Assembly (NCBI RefSeq): GCF_042654605.1
Contig: NZ_JBHSGT010000025.1
Span: forward strand, 1-64,000
Direction of reading: 5' to 3'
From: Enterococcus_I eurekensis
GTDB lineage: Bacteria > Bacillota > Bacilli > Lactobacillales > Enterococcaceae
DNA: 64,000 bases
The position numbers were made by a program, and so were the translations under genes. Every line of letters begins with the position of its first letter. Positions within the stretch are counted from its first letter, which is position 1. This document shows, piece by piece, positions 17,239-25,230 of this stretch. A model generated the notes under the pieces. That model was not told the DNA's origin. It searched no databases and was given only the letters and a program-made list of their open reading frames with translations.

Positions 17239-17267
17239 ATACTAATCAGAATTTCAGAAAAAAGCAA
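17239..17267 (-). promoter_or_regulatory. proS promoter
   Basis: TTGCTT (-35, 17267-17262) and TAGTAT (-10, 17244-17239) with a 17-bp spacer on the minus strand, just upstream of the T-box. Confidence 0.65.
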
Positions 17268-17283
17268 GTAAAGTTTTTTTAGA

Positions 17284-17312
17284 TTGCAAGAAAAGCCGGA
17301 ACTTCGTATAAT
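17284..17312 (+). promoter_or_regulatory. trmR promoter
   Basis: TTGCAA (17284-17289), 17-bp spacer, perfect TATAAT (17307-17312). It diverges from the proS promoter about 20 bp away. Confidence 0.75.
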
Positions 17313-17345
17313 AACAAACAGTGAGAAAGAACTGGAGGAATCTAG

Positions 17346-18041
17346 ATGCGAAATGAAATGATGCATCGTCCCGTTGTAAAACCAGAATTAGTGGCTTATT
17401 TACGGGAAGAACAAAAGCAAGTCCCAGGAGAACTAGGACAAATTCAAAAAGAAGCAAATGAGCGTGGCGTGCCAATTATCCCACATGAAACCGTTGTTTT
17501 TATGCAATTTTTATTAGGACAAATCAAACCGAAAAAGATCTTAGAAATTGGCACAGCAATTGGTTTTTCATCAAGTCTAATGGCACAATATGCAGGAGAT
17601 GATGCGCACGTTACAACGATTGACCGTTTTGATGTGATGATTCGTCATGCGAAAGAAACGTATAAACGTTTAGGCAATGAAGAGCAAATTACTTTATTAG
17701 AAGGTCAAGCAGCAGATATTTTTCCCACATTAACAGGTCCATATGATTTTATTTTTATGGACAGTGCAAAATCCAAGTACATCGAATTTTTACCGGAGTG
17801 TCTGCGTCTCTTGAAAAAAGGTGGCGTGTTAATGGTTGACGATATTTTCCAAGCAGGAACAGTCCTCGATCCGATTGAAGAAATTCCTCGCAGCCAAAGA
17901 ACAATTCATCGTAAACTCAAGCGTTTCTTAAAAGTGATTAATACCCATCCAGATTTAACAACAAGTTTGGTTCCATTAGGTGATGGCGTTGCTTTGATTA
18001 CTAAAGAAGCTGATGAAGTGATTATTGTCGAAGAAGACTAA
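17346..18041 (+). CDS. trmR: SAM-dependent O-methyltransferase, TrmR-like
   Basis: Class I methyltransferase of the catechol-O-methyltransferase-like family. The Bacillus member TrmR (YrrM) methylates 5-hydroxyuridine to 5-methoxyuridine at the wobble position of tRNAs. The 231-residue protein has the SAM motif LEIGTAIGFSSSLMA (about 66-80), an acidic motif VTTIDRF and the metal-binding FIFMDSAKSKY...MVDDI. Start ATG 17346 follows GGAGG. It has its own promoter and stands alone, not in the Bacillus yrrM context, so the tRNA role is by family similarity. Confidence 0.85.
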   Translation: MRNEMMHRPVVKPELVAYLREEQKQVPGELGQIQKEANERGVPIIPHETVVFMQFLLGQIKPKKILEIGTAIGFSSSLMAQYAGDDAHVTTIDRFDVMIRHAKETYKRLGNEEQITLLEGQAADIFPTLTGPYDFIFMDSAKSKYIEFLPECLRLLKKGGVLMVDDIFQAGTVLDPIEEIPRSQRTIHRKLKRFLKVINTHPDLTTSLVPLGDGVALITKEADEVIIVEED

Positions 18042-18138
18042 AGAACTGGGGATTTTTTCAAAAAGAAGAATTACCCAAAGATAATAAAATAACAAAGTGA
18101 AAATCTTGTTGCGTTAGGGCATAATCTATGATAAACTG

Positions 18139-18171
18139 ATTTTCGTTGGTAATTTATTTGCTAACGAAAAT
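18139..18171. repeat. Inverted repeat upstream of tRNA-Arg
   Basis: ATTTTCGTT (18139-18147) and AACGAAAAT (18163-18171) are perfect complements, ending eight bases before the tRNA. It would form a hairpin in the 5' leader of the tRNA precursor or could be an operator. Confidence 0.7.
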
Positions 18172-18178
18172 TACTATT

Positions 18179-18252
18179 GTACCAGTAGCTCAGCCGGATA
18201 GAGCATTCGCCTTCTAAGCGAACGGTCGGGGGTTCGAATCCCTCCTGGTACG
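18179..18252 (+). tRNA. tRNA-Arg (anticodon TCT)
   Basis: Complete cloverleaf: acceptor GTACCAG/CTGGTAC, D arm GCTC...GAGC, anticodon stem TTCGC/GCGAA around loop CTTCTAA with anticodon TCT, T arm GGGGG TTCGAAT CCCTC (one G-U pair) and discriminator G. The CCA end is not encoded. It reads AGA codons, frequent in AT-rich genomes. A terminator follows immediately, so it is a single-gene unit. Confidence 0.96.
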
Positions 18253-18257
18253 TCATT

Positions 18258-18290
18258 AAACCCTTTGAAATTAATTTTTCAAAGGGTTTT
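18258..18290 (+). terminator. Terminator after tRNA-Arg
   Basis: AAACCCTTTGAAA paired with TTTCAAAGGGTTT, then further T residues. Confidence 0.9.
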
Positions 18291-18470
18291 TAATTTATTT
18301 GTGCCATTTTTTTAATAATAAATAATTGATAACAGTGAATATCAAAAAACATCTTGATTAGTTGATAATCTAATAGAGGAAAAAATAAGTTTGAATCTGA
18401 TATCGGATTGTTTAGGCTTTCCTTTTAGATCGTTTTTTTACGTATTGTCTAAGAAGTTTTATACTAGAAA

Positions 18471-19187
18471 CTATTTAAATATCAGATAGAGAACGAATCC
18501 ATTTGGGACATTTTTCATTTGTTGTTCTCGATTAGTGGACATGTAACTTATCCCATCATTTCTTATAACAAGAATATCATAGGTCGTATTGGGTTCGATG
18601 CTATAAGTATTTTCTGAAAAAAAGGTCTGTGAATTAGTCATTTCATAAATGCCGTATGTGTATGAGAGTAAATCTGTATTCTTAATTCCGTAGTCTTTGA
18701 GATTGATTTGGTTAGTCCCAGAAGCGCCATTAACCTCTAAATGATAGGAAAGGATAAATTCTTCTTCGGTTTTATTTCCCATACCGTAAGCTAAAGAACC
18801 ACGAATCTCACTTTTTTTTGACTCTGAGTCATAAGAGGCAATTGGACCGATTTGTTTGCTGCTGACTTTCTTTCCATCTTGATAATGTTCAAACCACAGT
18901 TCGACGTGCTTTCCATAATAGTTAAAATCATAGGAACTAGACAAATTAAATATGAGATTATTAAATGCCGAATTGGTTTGATTCCATCTTAGATGATTAT
19001 CTGGTAAGCCAGCAATTTTATTATCGGAAAAAGGGCCGATATTAAAGTAGTTTAACAATAATGTACTGCTGATAGTCAGAGTTAGTAGGATCAAAACCAA
19101 CGGAGAAAAAATAGTTTGTATTCGTTTCTTTCTTTTTGATTTTTTGATTAGTTTGAGTAGGTCTTGATCGTTTTGATTATTATCCAT
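18471..19187 (-). CDS. Membrane-anchored protein, probable partner of the upstream sigma factor
   Basis: The 238-residue protein has a short charged cytoplasmic start (DQDLLKLIKKSKRKKR), one membrane segment at about 31-50 and an extracytoplasmic domain of about 190 residues rich in Asn, Ser and Tyr. I do not recognise a named family. Its position directly after an ECF sigma gene and its topology suggest an anti-sigma or sensor role, but no HxxxCxxC zinc motif is present. Start ATG 19187 lies six bases after AAAGGTG and just after the sigma stop; the GTG at 19196 is part of that site. No terminator is evident downstream. Confidence 0.65.
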   Translation of the reverse strand: MDNNQNDQDLLKLIKKSKRKKRIQTIFSPLVLILLTLTISSTLLLNYFNIGPFSDNKIAGLPDNHLRWNQTNSAFNNLIFNLSSSYDFNYYGKHVELWFEHYQDGKKVSSKQIGPIASYDSESKKSEIRGSLAYGMGNKTEEEFILSYHLEVNGASGTNQINLKDYGIKNTDLLSYTYGIYEMTNSQTFFSENTYSIEPNTTYDILVIRNDGISYMSTNREQQMKNVPNGFVLYLIFK

Positions 19188-19188
19188 T

Positions 19189-19662
19189 TTATTCACCTTT
19201 TTCCATTTCTATTTTTAATGCTTTTCTTGCGCGATAAAGTTCAGTCTTTAAACTAGCAACTGGGCGATTTAAGCGAAAGCCCATTTCGGCTAGAGATAAA
19301 TTTTCATCGTATTTCATTAATAATAAAATGCATTGATCGAAAGAGAGTTTTCCCCAAGCTTGATAAAAATCCTCATATTTTTCGACTGAGCTGTTCGCTA
19401 AAAGTGTGGGAGCGAAAGCTTCGAGAATTTGCTCGCGTCTTTTCGTTGTGCGATACAAGTCGAGGTATTTATTAAAACCAATGCGAAACATCCATGGCTG
19501 CAATGCATCGGGCTCAATCACGTCTTCAATTTCTAAGATTTTAATCAAAGTGTCTTGTGTGATATCTTGTGCATCACTTCGTGTGGCGCCGCGTTTGATT
19601 AAATAGCCAATCAGACGTTTAGAGATAGTCAATAAGTAAGATTCATCGTAGCGAAGTTTCAA
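19189..19662 (-). CDS. ECF-type RNA polymerase sigma factor
   Basis: A 157-residue sigma-70 family factor with region 2 (YLLTISKRLIGYLIKRGATRSDAQDITQDTLIKILE, then WMFRIGFNKYLDLYR) and region 4 (SFDQCILLLMKYDENLSLAEMGFRLNRPVASLKTELYRARKAL). The start is TTG 19662, seven bases after a perfect AAAGGAGG at 19670-19677. The longer reading frame to 19767 starts before that site with hydrophobic residues unlike sigma factors. It is the first gene of a pair with the membrane protein at 18471. It is distinct from the sigma factor at 10.0-10.5 kb; targets unknown. Confidence 0.88.
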   Translation of the reverse strand: MKLRYDESYLLTISKRLIGYLIKRGATRSDAQDITQDTLIKILEIEDVIEPDALQPWMFRIGFNKYLDLYRTTKRREQILEAFAPTLLANSSVEKYEDFYQAWGKLSFDQCILLLMKYDENLSLAEMGFRLNRPVASLKTELYRARKALKIEMEKGE

Positions 19663-19767
19663 GGGAAGTCCTCCTTTCATTAAGATAACGAGTGAGAAGT
19701 AAAAAAGTGAACAAACTAAGTAAAAAAAGTTATTATTTATAAAAGTGTAGCATAAAGTATCGAACAA

Positions 19768-20185
19768 ATCTTGGTTGTCTGGTGAACGAGTAATCTTGAA
19801 TCAGAAACAGCAGAGAAGGAATAGGATATGATTTGTTTAAGTTAAATAAAACGGAATCGCTAAAAACGCACGAGCTTTATCTGTGCATTTTTATTGTTTT
19901 CAGAAAAATAAAAGTGTAATACAGAAATTATTTCATTTTTTTCTCATTTAGTTTTCATTAATAATAAAAGCAAATCAAATATTGAGTAAAAAATACTTTA
20001 AAATAAAAAGTAAGATAATTAATTTTATGTAATTTTTACTTAAAAAGGTCAAACGATTATGGTATATGACTTTGTTTGATTACGCAAAAAATAATAAAGT
20101 TAAGATTATTAAAAAGGTCGAAAAAACCTAAAATGACGCGGTTTTTTCTTTAAATTAGAATTGAAAAATATCACCTAAAGTTATC
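19768..20185. other. AT-rich intergenic stretch without a gene
   Basis: About 420 bp between the divergent sigma gene and gnd. No open frame with a ribosome site is seen. Two hairpins are visible: AAAAACGCAC/GTGCATTTTT near 19862-19893 and GAAAAAACC/GGTTTTTTC near 20120-20148, the latter terminator-like on either strand. Either could belong to a leader or an unseen small transcript. Confidence 0.5.
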
Positions 20186-20214
20186 TTGACGCTTAAAAAA
20201 CACTATGCTAGATT
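20186..20214 (+). promoter_or_regulatory. Promoter of the gluconate pair
   Basis: TTGACG (20186-20191), 17-bp spacer ending in TGC, then TAGATT (20209-20214). This combines a good -35 with an extended -10. The leader of about 75 bp ends in GAGGGGGA before the GTG start. Confidence 0.6.
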
Positions 20215-20292
20215 TAGAACGGTCAGCGCCAGTATGTTTTTAAAAATAACAAATGGTAAAAGGGCGTTAAGAGAAACCGAGGGGGATATATC

Positions 20293-21204
20293 GTGGAAAT
20301 TCATCTAGTTGGATTAGGTAAAATGGGCTTCAACATCGCAGCAAACTTGTTAGAAGGTGGTCACTCAGTCAAAGCTTTTGATAAGAATGAGGACTTAGCA
20401 TCAAGCTTGGAAGAAAAAGGTGGTATCTTTTTTCATTCTGTTTCAGAATTATTAGCGAGAACTTCTGACAAAGAAGAACAAAAAATTGTGTGGTTGATGT
20501 TACCAGCAGGTGATATTACAAATACTGTAATGAACGAATGTCTAGAATTACTAAATCCAGGCGATATTTTAATCGACGGTGGAAATTCAAAATATACAGA
20601 TAGTAAAAAAAATAATGAGAAATTTGCGGCTAAAGGGATTACTTTCTTTGATGTTGGGACTTCAGGTGGGGTCTCAGGTGCTCGAAACGGTGCTTGTATG
20701 ATGATTGGTGGCGAAAGAGCGATATTCCAAACAATTGAACCGATTTTTGCCAGTCTATGTGTGGAAAATGGCTATTTATTCTGCGGAGAAGCAGGAAGTG
20801 GCCATTATTTAAAAATGATCCATAACGGGATTGAATATGGTATGATGCAAGCAATAGGTGAAGGATTTAACATTTTACATCATTCAGAGTACGATTATGA
20901 TTTAGAACGTGTTGCTAAAGTTTTCAATAATGGTTCAGTTATTCGCAGTTGGTTAATGGAATTGACTGAAAACTTACTTTCTGAAGATGCAAAATTAACA
21001 GATATTGAAGGTGTCGTTGCTTCTTCTGGTGAAGGAAAATGGACGGTGGAAGAAATTTTACGTTTGGAATTATCTGCACCGGTTATTACCCAATCATTAT
21101 TAACAAGATATTCAAGTAAAGATGAAGAAAAATATGGTGAAAAAGTGATTGCATCGCTAAGAAACCAATTCGGTGGGCATGCAATGACCAAAAAAGGAGA
21201 GTAA
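20293..21204 (+). CDS. 6-phosphogluconate dehydrogenase, short (GntZ/YqeC) type
   Basis: Oxidatively decarboxylates 6-phosphogluconate to ribulose 5-phosphate. The 303-residue protein is the short form (the common long Gnd has about 470 residues). It shows a nucleotide-binding GLGKMG (7-12), DGGNSKY, the substrate motif GTSGGVSGARNG and catalytic KMIHNGIEYGMMQ. The start is GTG 20293 after GAGGGGGA. The next gene, three bases later, encodes a gluconate-type kinase that would make its substrate, so the two form a gluconate-use pair. Cofactor preference is not certain from sequence. Confidence 0.88.
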   Translation: MEIHLVGLGKMGFNIAANLLEGGHSVKAFDKNEDLASSLEEKGGIFFHSVSELLARTSDKEEQKIVWLMLPAGDITNTVMNECLELLNPGDILIDGGNSKYTDSKKNNEKFAAKGITFFDVGTSGGVSGARNGACMMIGGERAIFQTIEPIFASLCVENGYLFCGEAGSGHYLKMIHNGIEYGMMQAIGEGFNILHHSEYDYDLERVAKVFNNGSVIRSWLMELTENLLSEDAKLTDIEGVVASSGEGKWTVEEILRLELSAPVITQSLLTRYSSKDEEKYGEKVIASLRNQFGGHAMTKKGE

Positions 21205-21207
21205 TTC

Positions 21208-22629
21208 ATGTCGTCGATTCTGGGAATTGATATTGGAACAACCGCGATTAAATTCAATTTATTTTCAAAAGAGGATTATTTGATTTTGTGTTCAAAGAAG
21301 TATCTGGTACCAATGAAAGAATCGAGTCATGAATATAGTACCCAAGATCCACAAGTCATTCTAGCGTTAGTATTGAAAGGAATTCAAGCAATTGCAAATG
21401 ACTATTTGATTGATGAAATCGTCTTTAGTACGGCAATGCATAGTCTAATTCCAATTATCAATGGTGAAGTTGGGGAAATGTATTTGTGGTCGGATAAACG
21501 AGCGCAAGCAACGATTGCCGAGTTTAAAGTATTGCATCCAAGCCGAGCTAAGCATTTTTATGAAGTGACAGGGACTCCGATTCATGCGATGTCCCCGTTT
21601 GCTAAGCTTCTTTATTTTAAAGCATGCGAACCTGAATTTTTTGAAGCGGTCGATCAATGGATCGATTTAAAATCCTTTTTGTTGAACTTTTTTACAGGGG
21701 AATATGTGGTGGATTATTCTATTGCTTCAGCAACAGGCTTGTTCAATACATTAACGTTTGAATGGGACCAAGAAATTTTATCCTTCTTAAAAGTGAGAAA
21801 AAGCCAGTTGCCACGAGCAGTCGATACAAATACAGCTTTTTTAATTAGCCAAGAGATTCTTAAGAAATTGAACATACCAACAAAAATCCAGCTATATGTA
21901 GGTGCCAGTGATGGGACCTTAGCGAGCTATGCGAGTTTAGTTGGAACAAGTCGGAAGATTAGTTTGACGGTCGGAACAAGTGGAGCGCTTCGTACGATTT
22001 CTTCTGAGAGGAAAATCTCGCAAACCCAAAGGACGTTTTGTTATTATTTGGCAGAAAATCAATGGGTAATTGGTGGGGCATCGAATAATGGTGGTCGAAC
22101 ACTCGAATGGGCAAATGAATTGTTTTATGAACAACCGGCAAGAATTTTTGAAGAAATACCAAATTGTCTCATGAACAGTCCGATTGGTGCAAAAGGCCTT
22201 GTCTTTTTACCGTACATCAATGGTGAACGAGCACCGCTTTGGGATGAGTCTGTCCATGGTGTTTTTAATGGCGTAACCCTTGGCCATAACCGCCAAGATT
22301 TTATTCGAGCAATTTGTGAAGGAATTTTATTCAACTTAAAAGTTATCTATAATGATTTTGCTCTGCAAGAAAAAGTGAGCATTGCGCTATCCGGTGGTTT
22401 CTTTAGTATAGCTGGTATGGCGGAAGAGGCAGCGGCGATTTTTGGTGCTGAATGTGTCCAAAGTGATTATACAGAGCCCGCTTTTGGTGCGGTCGCGCTA
22501 GTTGCAGAATCGTTAGCTAGTTTTAATCAAACGGCTTTAGCAGTTGTTCCGATTGATTCACTAAAAGAAATTAGCTATCAACAAAGTTTTACTCATTTTA
22601 GCCAGATCTTGCAAAAAGAACGAAATTAA
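21208..22629 (+). CDS. gntK: FGGY-family sugar kinase, probable gluconokinase
   Basis: ATP-dependent carbohydrate kinase of the FGGY family, 473 residues, with the N-terminal phosphate motif GIDIGTTAIKFNLFS, FSTAMHSL, GASDGTLA, TVGTSGA and C-terminal ALSGGFF. Start ATG 21208 follows AAAGGAGAG. Pairing with a 6-phosphogluconate dehydrogenase points to gluconate as substrate. FGGY enzymes also act on xylulose or glycerol, so the call depends partly on context. No gluconate permease or GntR regulator is present in the window. Confidence 0.85.
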   Translation: MSSILGIDIGTTAIKFNLFSKEDYLILCSKKYLVPMKESSHEYSTQDPQVILALVLKGIQAIANDYLIDEIVFSTAMHSLIPIINGEVGEMYLWSDKRAQATIAEFKVLHPSRAKHFYEVTGTPIHAMSPFAKLLYFKACEPEFFEAVDQWIDLKSFLLNFFTGEYVVDYSIASATGLFNTLTFEWDQEILSFLKVRKSQLPRAVDTNTAFLISQEILKKLNIPTKIQLYVGASDGTLASYASLVGTSRKISLTVGTSGALRTISSERKISQTQRTFCYYLAENQWVIGGASNNGGRTLEWANELFYEQPARIFEEIPNCLMNSPIGAKGLVFLPYINGERAPLWDESVHGVFNGVTLGHNRQDFIRAICEGILFNLKVIYNDFALQEKVSIALSGGFFSIAGMAEEAAAIFGAECVQSDYTEPAFGAVALVAESLASFNQTALAVVPIDSLKEISYQQSFTHFSQILQKERN

Positions 22630-22635
22630 TTAAGG

Positions 22636-22673
22636 AAAAGCTAAGTTACAGTTATTGTATCTTGGCTTTTTTT
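22636..22673 (+). terminator. Terminator after gntK
   Basis: AAAAGCTAAG/CTTGGCTTTT stem with one G-U pair and a 15-base loop, then more T residues. Confidence 0.8.
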
Positions 22674-22756
22674 AATGCATTTTTTAAGTGAAGTCGCTAT
22701 AATTAATTTGATAATATTTGTGTATTCGTTGACAGAAAGCTTGATATTATAGTGAT

Positions 22757-22822
22757 GCAAGGCATGCTTGCGACGAATAAAATCCTATGGTAAGAGAAGC
22801 TTGCTTGTTCTTTTAGGTCGCT
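22757..22822 (+). promoter_or_regulatory. Structured leader upstream of the XRE regulator
   Basis: Two inverted repeats lie in the 100 bp before the gene: GCAAG/CTTGC (22757-22771) and a longer one whose outer arms GCGAC/GTCGC enclose AAGAGAAGC/GCTTGTTCTT (about 22771-22822). They could be operators for autoregulation or RNA structure; the function is not known. Confidence 0.4.
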
Positions 22823-22859
22823 CAAACTAAAATCGATTTTGTCAGGGAGGAGAGAAGGA

Positions 22860-23339
22860 ATGGATTTCAATGAACAACTAAAAACATTGCGTAAAGAGCG
22901 AGGGTTAACTCAAGAGCAATTAGCCCAAGAGTTAAATGTTTCACGTCAGGCGATTTCAAATTGGGAAAATAATAAAAATTTACCTGACTTAGAAATGGTC
23001 GTGACGATTTCTAAGCTCTTCAATCTTTCTTTAGACGAATTAATTTTAGGAGGAAACGAAATGACAAATATGGCAGAAAAGCTCATTCATGATGGTAGTG
23101 AGACACGACGAGCAAAAATGAACCTGATTTCAATAAGTATTGGCGCACTATTATTACTTATGGGAATTGGTTGTCTTGTAATTAAAAGTCTGTCGGTTGA
23201 ATATATCGATGCTCAAGGGTTTTTACATGAAAACTTTTTTCTGTTACCGATTGGTTTTTTATTAATTTTTAGTGGATTACTGATATTTGTAATTATCGGA
23301 TTTAAAAATCTCGTAGTGAAGTATAGAGTAAAAGAATAA
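22860..23339 (+). CDS. XRE-family transcriptional regulator with membrane tail
   Basis: The 159-residue protein has an N-terminal helix-turn-helix of the XRE/Cro type (about 4-62, with LTQEQLAQELNVSRQAISNWENNKNLPDL) and a C-terminal part with two hydrophobic segments (about 88-108 and 124-146). Such membrane-tethered HTH proteins are common in Firmicutes and often control a neighbouring transporter or themselves. Start ATG 22860 follows GGAGGAGAG; the earlier in-frame start at 22839 overlaps that site. No obvious target gene is adjacent. Confidence 0.85.
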   Translation: MDFNEQLKTLRKERGLTQEQLAQELNVSRQAISNWENNKNLPDLEMVVTISKLFNLSLDELILGGNEMTNMAEKLIHDGSETRRAKMNLISISIGALLLLMGIGCLVIKSLSVEYIDAQGFLHENFFLLPIGFLLIFSGLLIFVIIGFKNLVVKYRVKE

Positions 23340-23461
23340 TGAGAAAGTATTTGTAGCCAGTTATGGCTCCAAGTACTTTTTTTGTGAAATGATGAAAATT
23401 TTGATTAATTATTAAAAACAGATGATAAGTATTGAATATTCAGAAAATTTAAACAAAAGTG

Positions 23462-23490
23462 TTGACTTCCTTGGTTTAATTCGGTATCTT
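23462..23490 (+). promoter_or_regulatory. leu operon promoter
   Basis: TTGACT (23462-23467), 17-bp spacer, TATCTT (23485-23490), placed about 30 bp before the leader peptide start. Confidence 0.7.
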
Positions 23491-23523
23491 CTTACTTAAG
23501 AAAACTTTGGTTAGGTGATGAAA

Positions 23524-23589
23524 ATGAGAAAAGAAAAGGTTAGCGTTCACGTACAAGTCGAAAATTCATTTTTATTATTATTATCATAG
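23524..23589 (+). CDS. leuL: leu operon leader peptide
   Basis: A 21-residue peptide starting MRKEKV and ending SFLLLLS, with four consecutive leucine codons (all TTA) just before the stop. ATG 23524 is six bases after AGGTG. An attenuator terminator follows 37 bp downstream and leuA begins after it. This is the classical layout for ribosome-mediated attenuation: stalling at the Leu codons when charged tRNA-Leu is scarce should allow transcription into leuABCD. A comparable leader is known for the Lactococcus leucine operon. Confidence 0.9.
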   Translation: MRKEKVSVHVQVENSFLLLLS

Positions 23590-23626
23590 AGGACTCTTTT
23601 TTCTGGTTAAAAGAAGAGTTCTGTTC

Positions 23627-23666
23627 GCATTGCATAAAGAAAAATTCTTTATGGAATGCTTTTTTT
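23627..23666 (+). terminator. leu attenuator terminator
   Basis: A 15-bp stem (23627-23641 with 23645-23659, one G-G mismatch) with a three-base loop and seven T residues. An upstream hairpin with arms ACTCTTTTTT and AAAAGAAGAGT (about 23593-23620) lies between the leader peptide and the terminator and is a candidate competing structure. Confidence 0.9.
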
Positions 23667-23709
23667 ATACTAATTTACTAAATGAGGTACTTAAAAGGAG
23701 CGAAAAAGC

Positions 23710-25230
23710 ATGCGTAAAATTCAATTTTTTGATACGACGTTACGAGACGGTGAGCAAACACCGGGGGTTAATTTTAACACACGTGAGAAGGTTCAAATCG
23801 CATTGCAATTGGAAAAGTGGGGCGTGGATGCAATTGAGGCTGGTTTCCCGATTGCGTCCCCTGGCGATTTTGAAGCAGTACAAGAAATTGCACGTGTTTT
23901 AACATCCGCAACGACGGTTGGGTTAGCCCGTTGCCAAAAAGGGGATATCGATCGAACGTATGAAGCGCTAAAAGAGGCGGTTGATCCACAAATTCACGTT
24001 TTCTTGGCGACGAGTGATATTCATATGCGCGACAAGTTAAAAATGAGTCGTGAACAAGTCATTGCTTCTATTAAGGAACATGTCAGCTACGCACGCAATC
24101 GGTTTGAAAAAGTTCAATTCTCACCGGAAGATGCGACTCGAACACAACGTGATTTTTTACTGGAAGCGGTCCAAACGGCGGTTGACGCAGGAGCAACGAT
24201 TATTAATGTGCCGGATACAGTTGGTTACTCGAATCCGACCGAGTATGGTGGAATTTTTGCCTATTTAATTAAAAATATTAAAAGTGAAACAGAAATTACT
24301 TTTTCATCGCATTGTCATGATGATTTAGGTATGGCGACAGCCAATGCTTTAGCTGCAATCGAAAACGGTGCGAATCGTGTGGAGGGAGCGGTTAATGGAA
24401 TTGGTGAACGTGCCGGGAACACTGCGCTTGAAGAAGTCGCCGTCGCTTTGCAGATTCGTAATGATTTTTATCAGGCGACGTCAAATATTGTTTTAAATGA
24501 GACGAAACGGACGAGTGATTTGGTTTCACGTTTATCAGGAATTCATGTTCCAAAAAATAAAGCGGTGATTGGCGGCAATGCTTATGCTCATGAATCTGGG
24601 ATTCATCAAGATGGTGTTTTAAAAAATCCAGAAACTTATGAAATCATCACGCCGCAATTAGTCGGTGTGCAGACGAATTCATTGCCTTTAGGTAAACTTT
24701 CAGGGCGTCATGCTTTTGCAACTAAGATGGATAGTTTAGGTTATCAGTTTGAAAAAGAGCGATTGGATCAATTATTTAAGAGTTTTAAAAAATTGGCAGA
24801 TAAGAAAAAACAAGTCAATGATATTGATTTAATGGCGTTGGTAATTGATGATATTCATCAAGAAAATGAAGAACATCGCTTAGAAGCTTTACAGTTGCAA
24901 TTTGTTTCAAATGGCATGCAAGGAGCGATTGTTTCAATCCAAAATCAAACTCAAGAAACGCTAACGGCTTCAGAAACTGGTGCGGGGAGTATTCAAGCGA
25001 TTTACAATGCGATTGATCAAATCTTCGAACAAAGCCCAATTTTAACGAGTTATGAAATTAGTGCGATGACGAGCGGTGAAGATGCACAAGCCGAAGTCTA
25101 TGTCACTTTAGAAGATACGAAAGGCCAACGTAAAACGAATGGTGTTGGGATTGACTTTGATGTTTTACAGGCATCAGCCAAAGCTTATATTCAAGCAAGT
25201 AGTCAAATGAAAGCGCAGGGGGTTAGTTAA
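23710..25230 (+). CDS. leuA: 2-isopropylmalate synthase
   Basis: First committed enzyme of leucine synthesis: condenses acetyl-CoA with 2-ketoisovalerate. The 506-residue protein has the catalytic FDTTLRDGEQTPG motif (6-18), the metal site FSSHCHDDLGMATAN, GAVNGIGERAGN, and a C-terminal regulatory domain (about 380-506) that binds leucine for feedback control. ATG 23710 follows AAAAGGAGCG. It leads the leuABCD operon and lies downstream of the Leu attenuator. Confidence 0.97.
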   Translation: MRKIQFFDTTLRDGEQTPGVNFNTREKVQIALQLEKWGVDAIEAGFPIASPGDFEAVQEIARVLTSATTVGLARCQKGDIDRTYEALKEAVDPQIHVFLATSDIHMRDKLKMSREQVIASIKEHVSYARNRFEKVQFSPEDATRTQRDFLLEAVQTAVDAGATIINVPDTVGYSNPTEYGGIFAYLIKNIKSETEITFSSHCHDDLGMATANALAAIENGANRVEGAVNGIGERAGNTALEEVAVALQIRNDFYQATSNIVLNETKRTSDLVSRLSGIHVPKNKAVIGGNAYAHESGIHQDGVLKNPETYEIITPQLVGVQTNSLPLGKLSGRHAFATKMDSLGYQFEKERLDQLFKSFKKLADKKKQVNDIDLMALVIDDIHQENEEHRLEALQLQFVSNGMQGAIVSIQNQTQETLTASETGAGSIQAIYNAIDQIFEQSPILTSYEISAMTSGEDAQAEVYVTLEDTKGQRKTNGVGIDFDVLQASAKAYIQASSQMKAQGVS

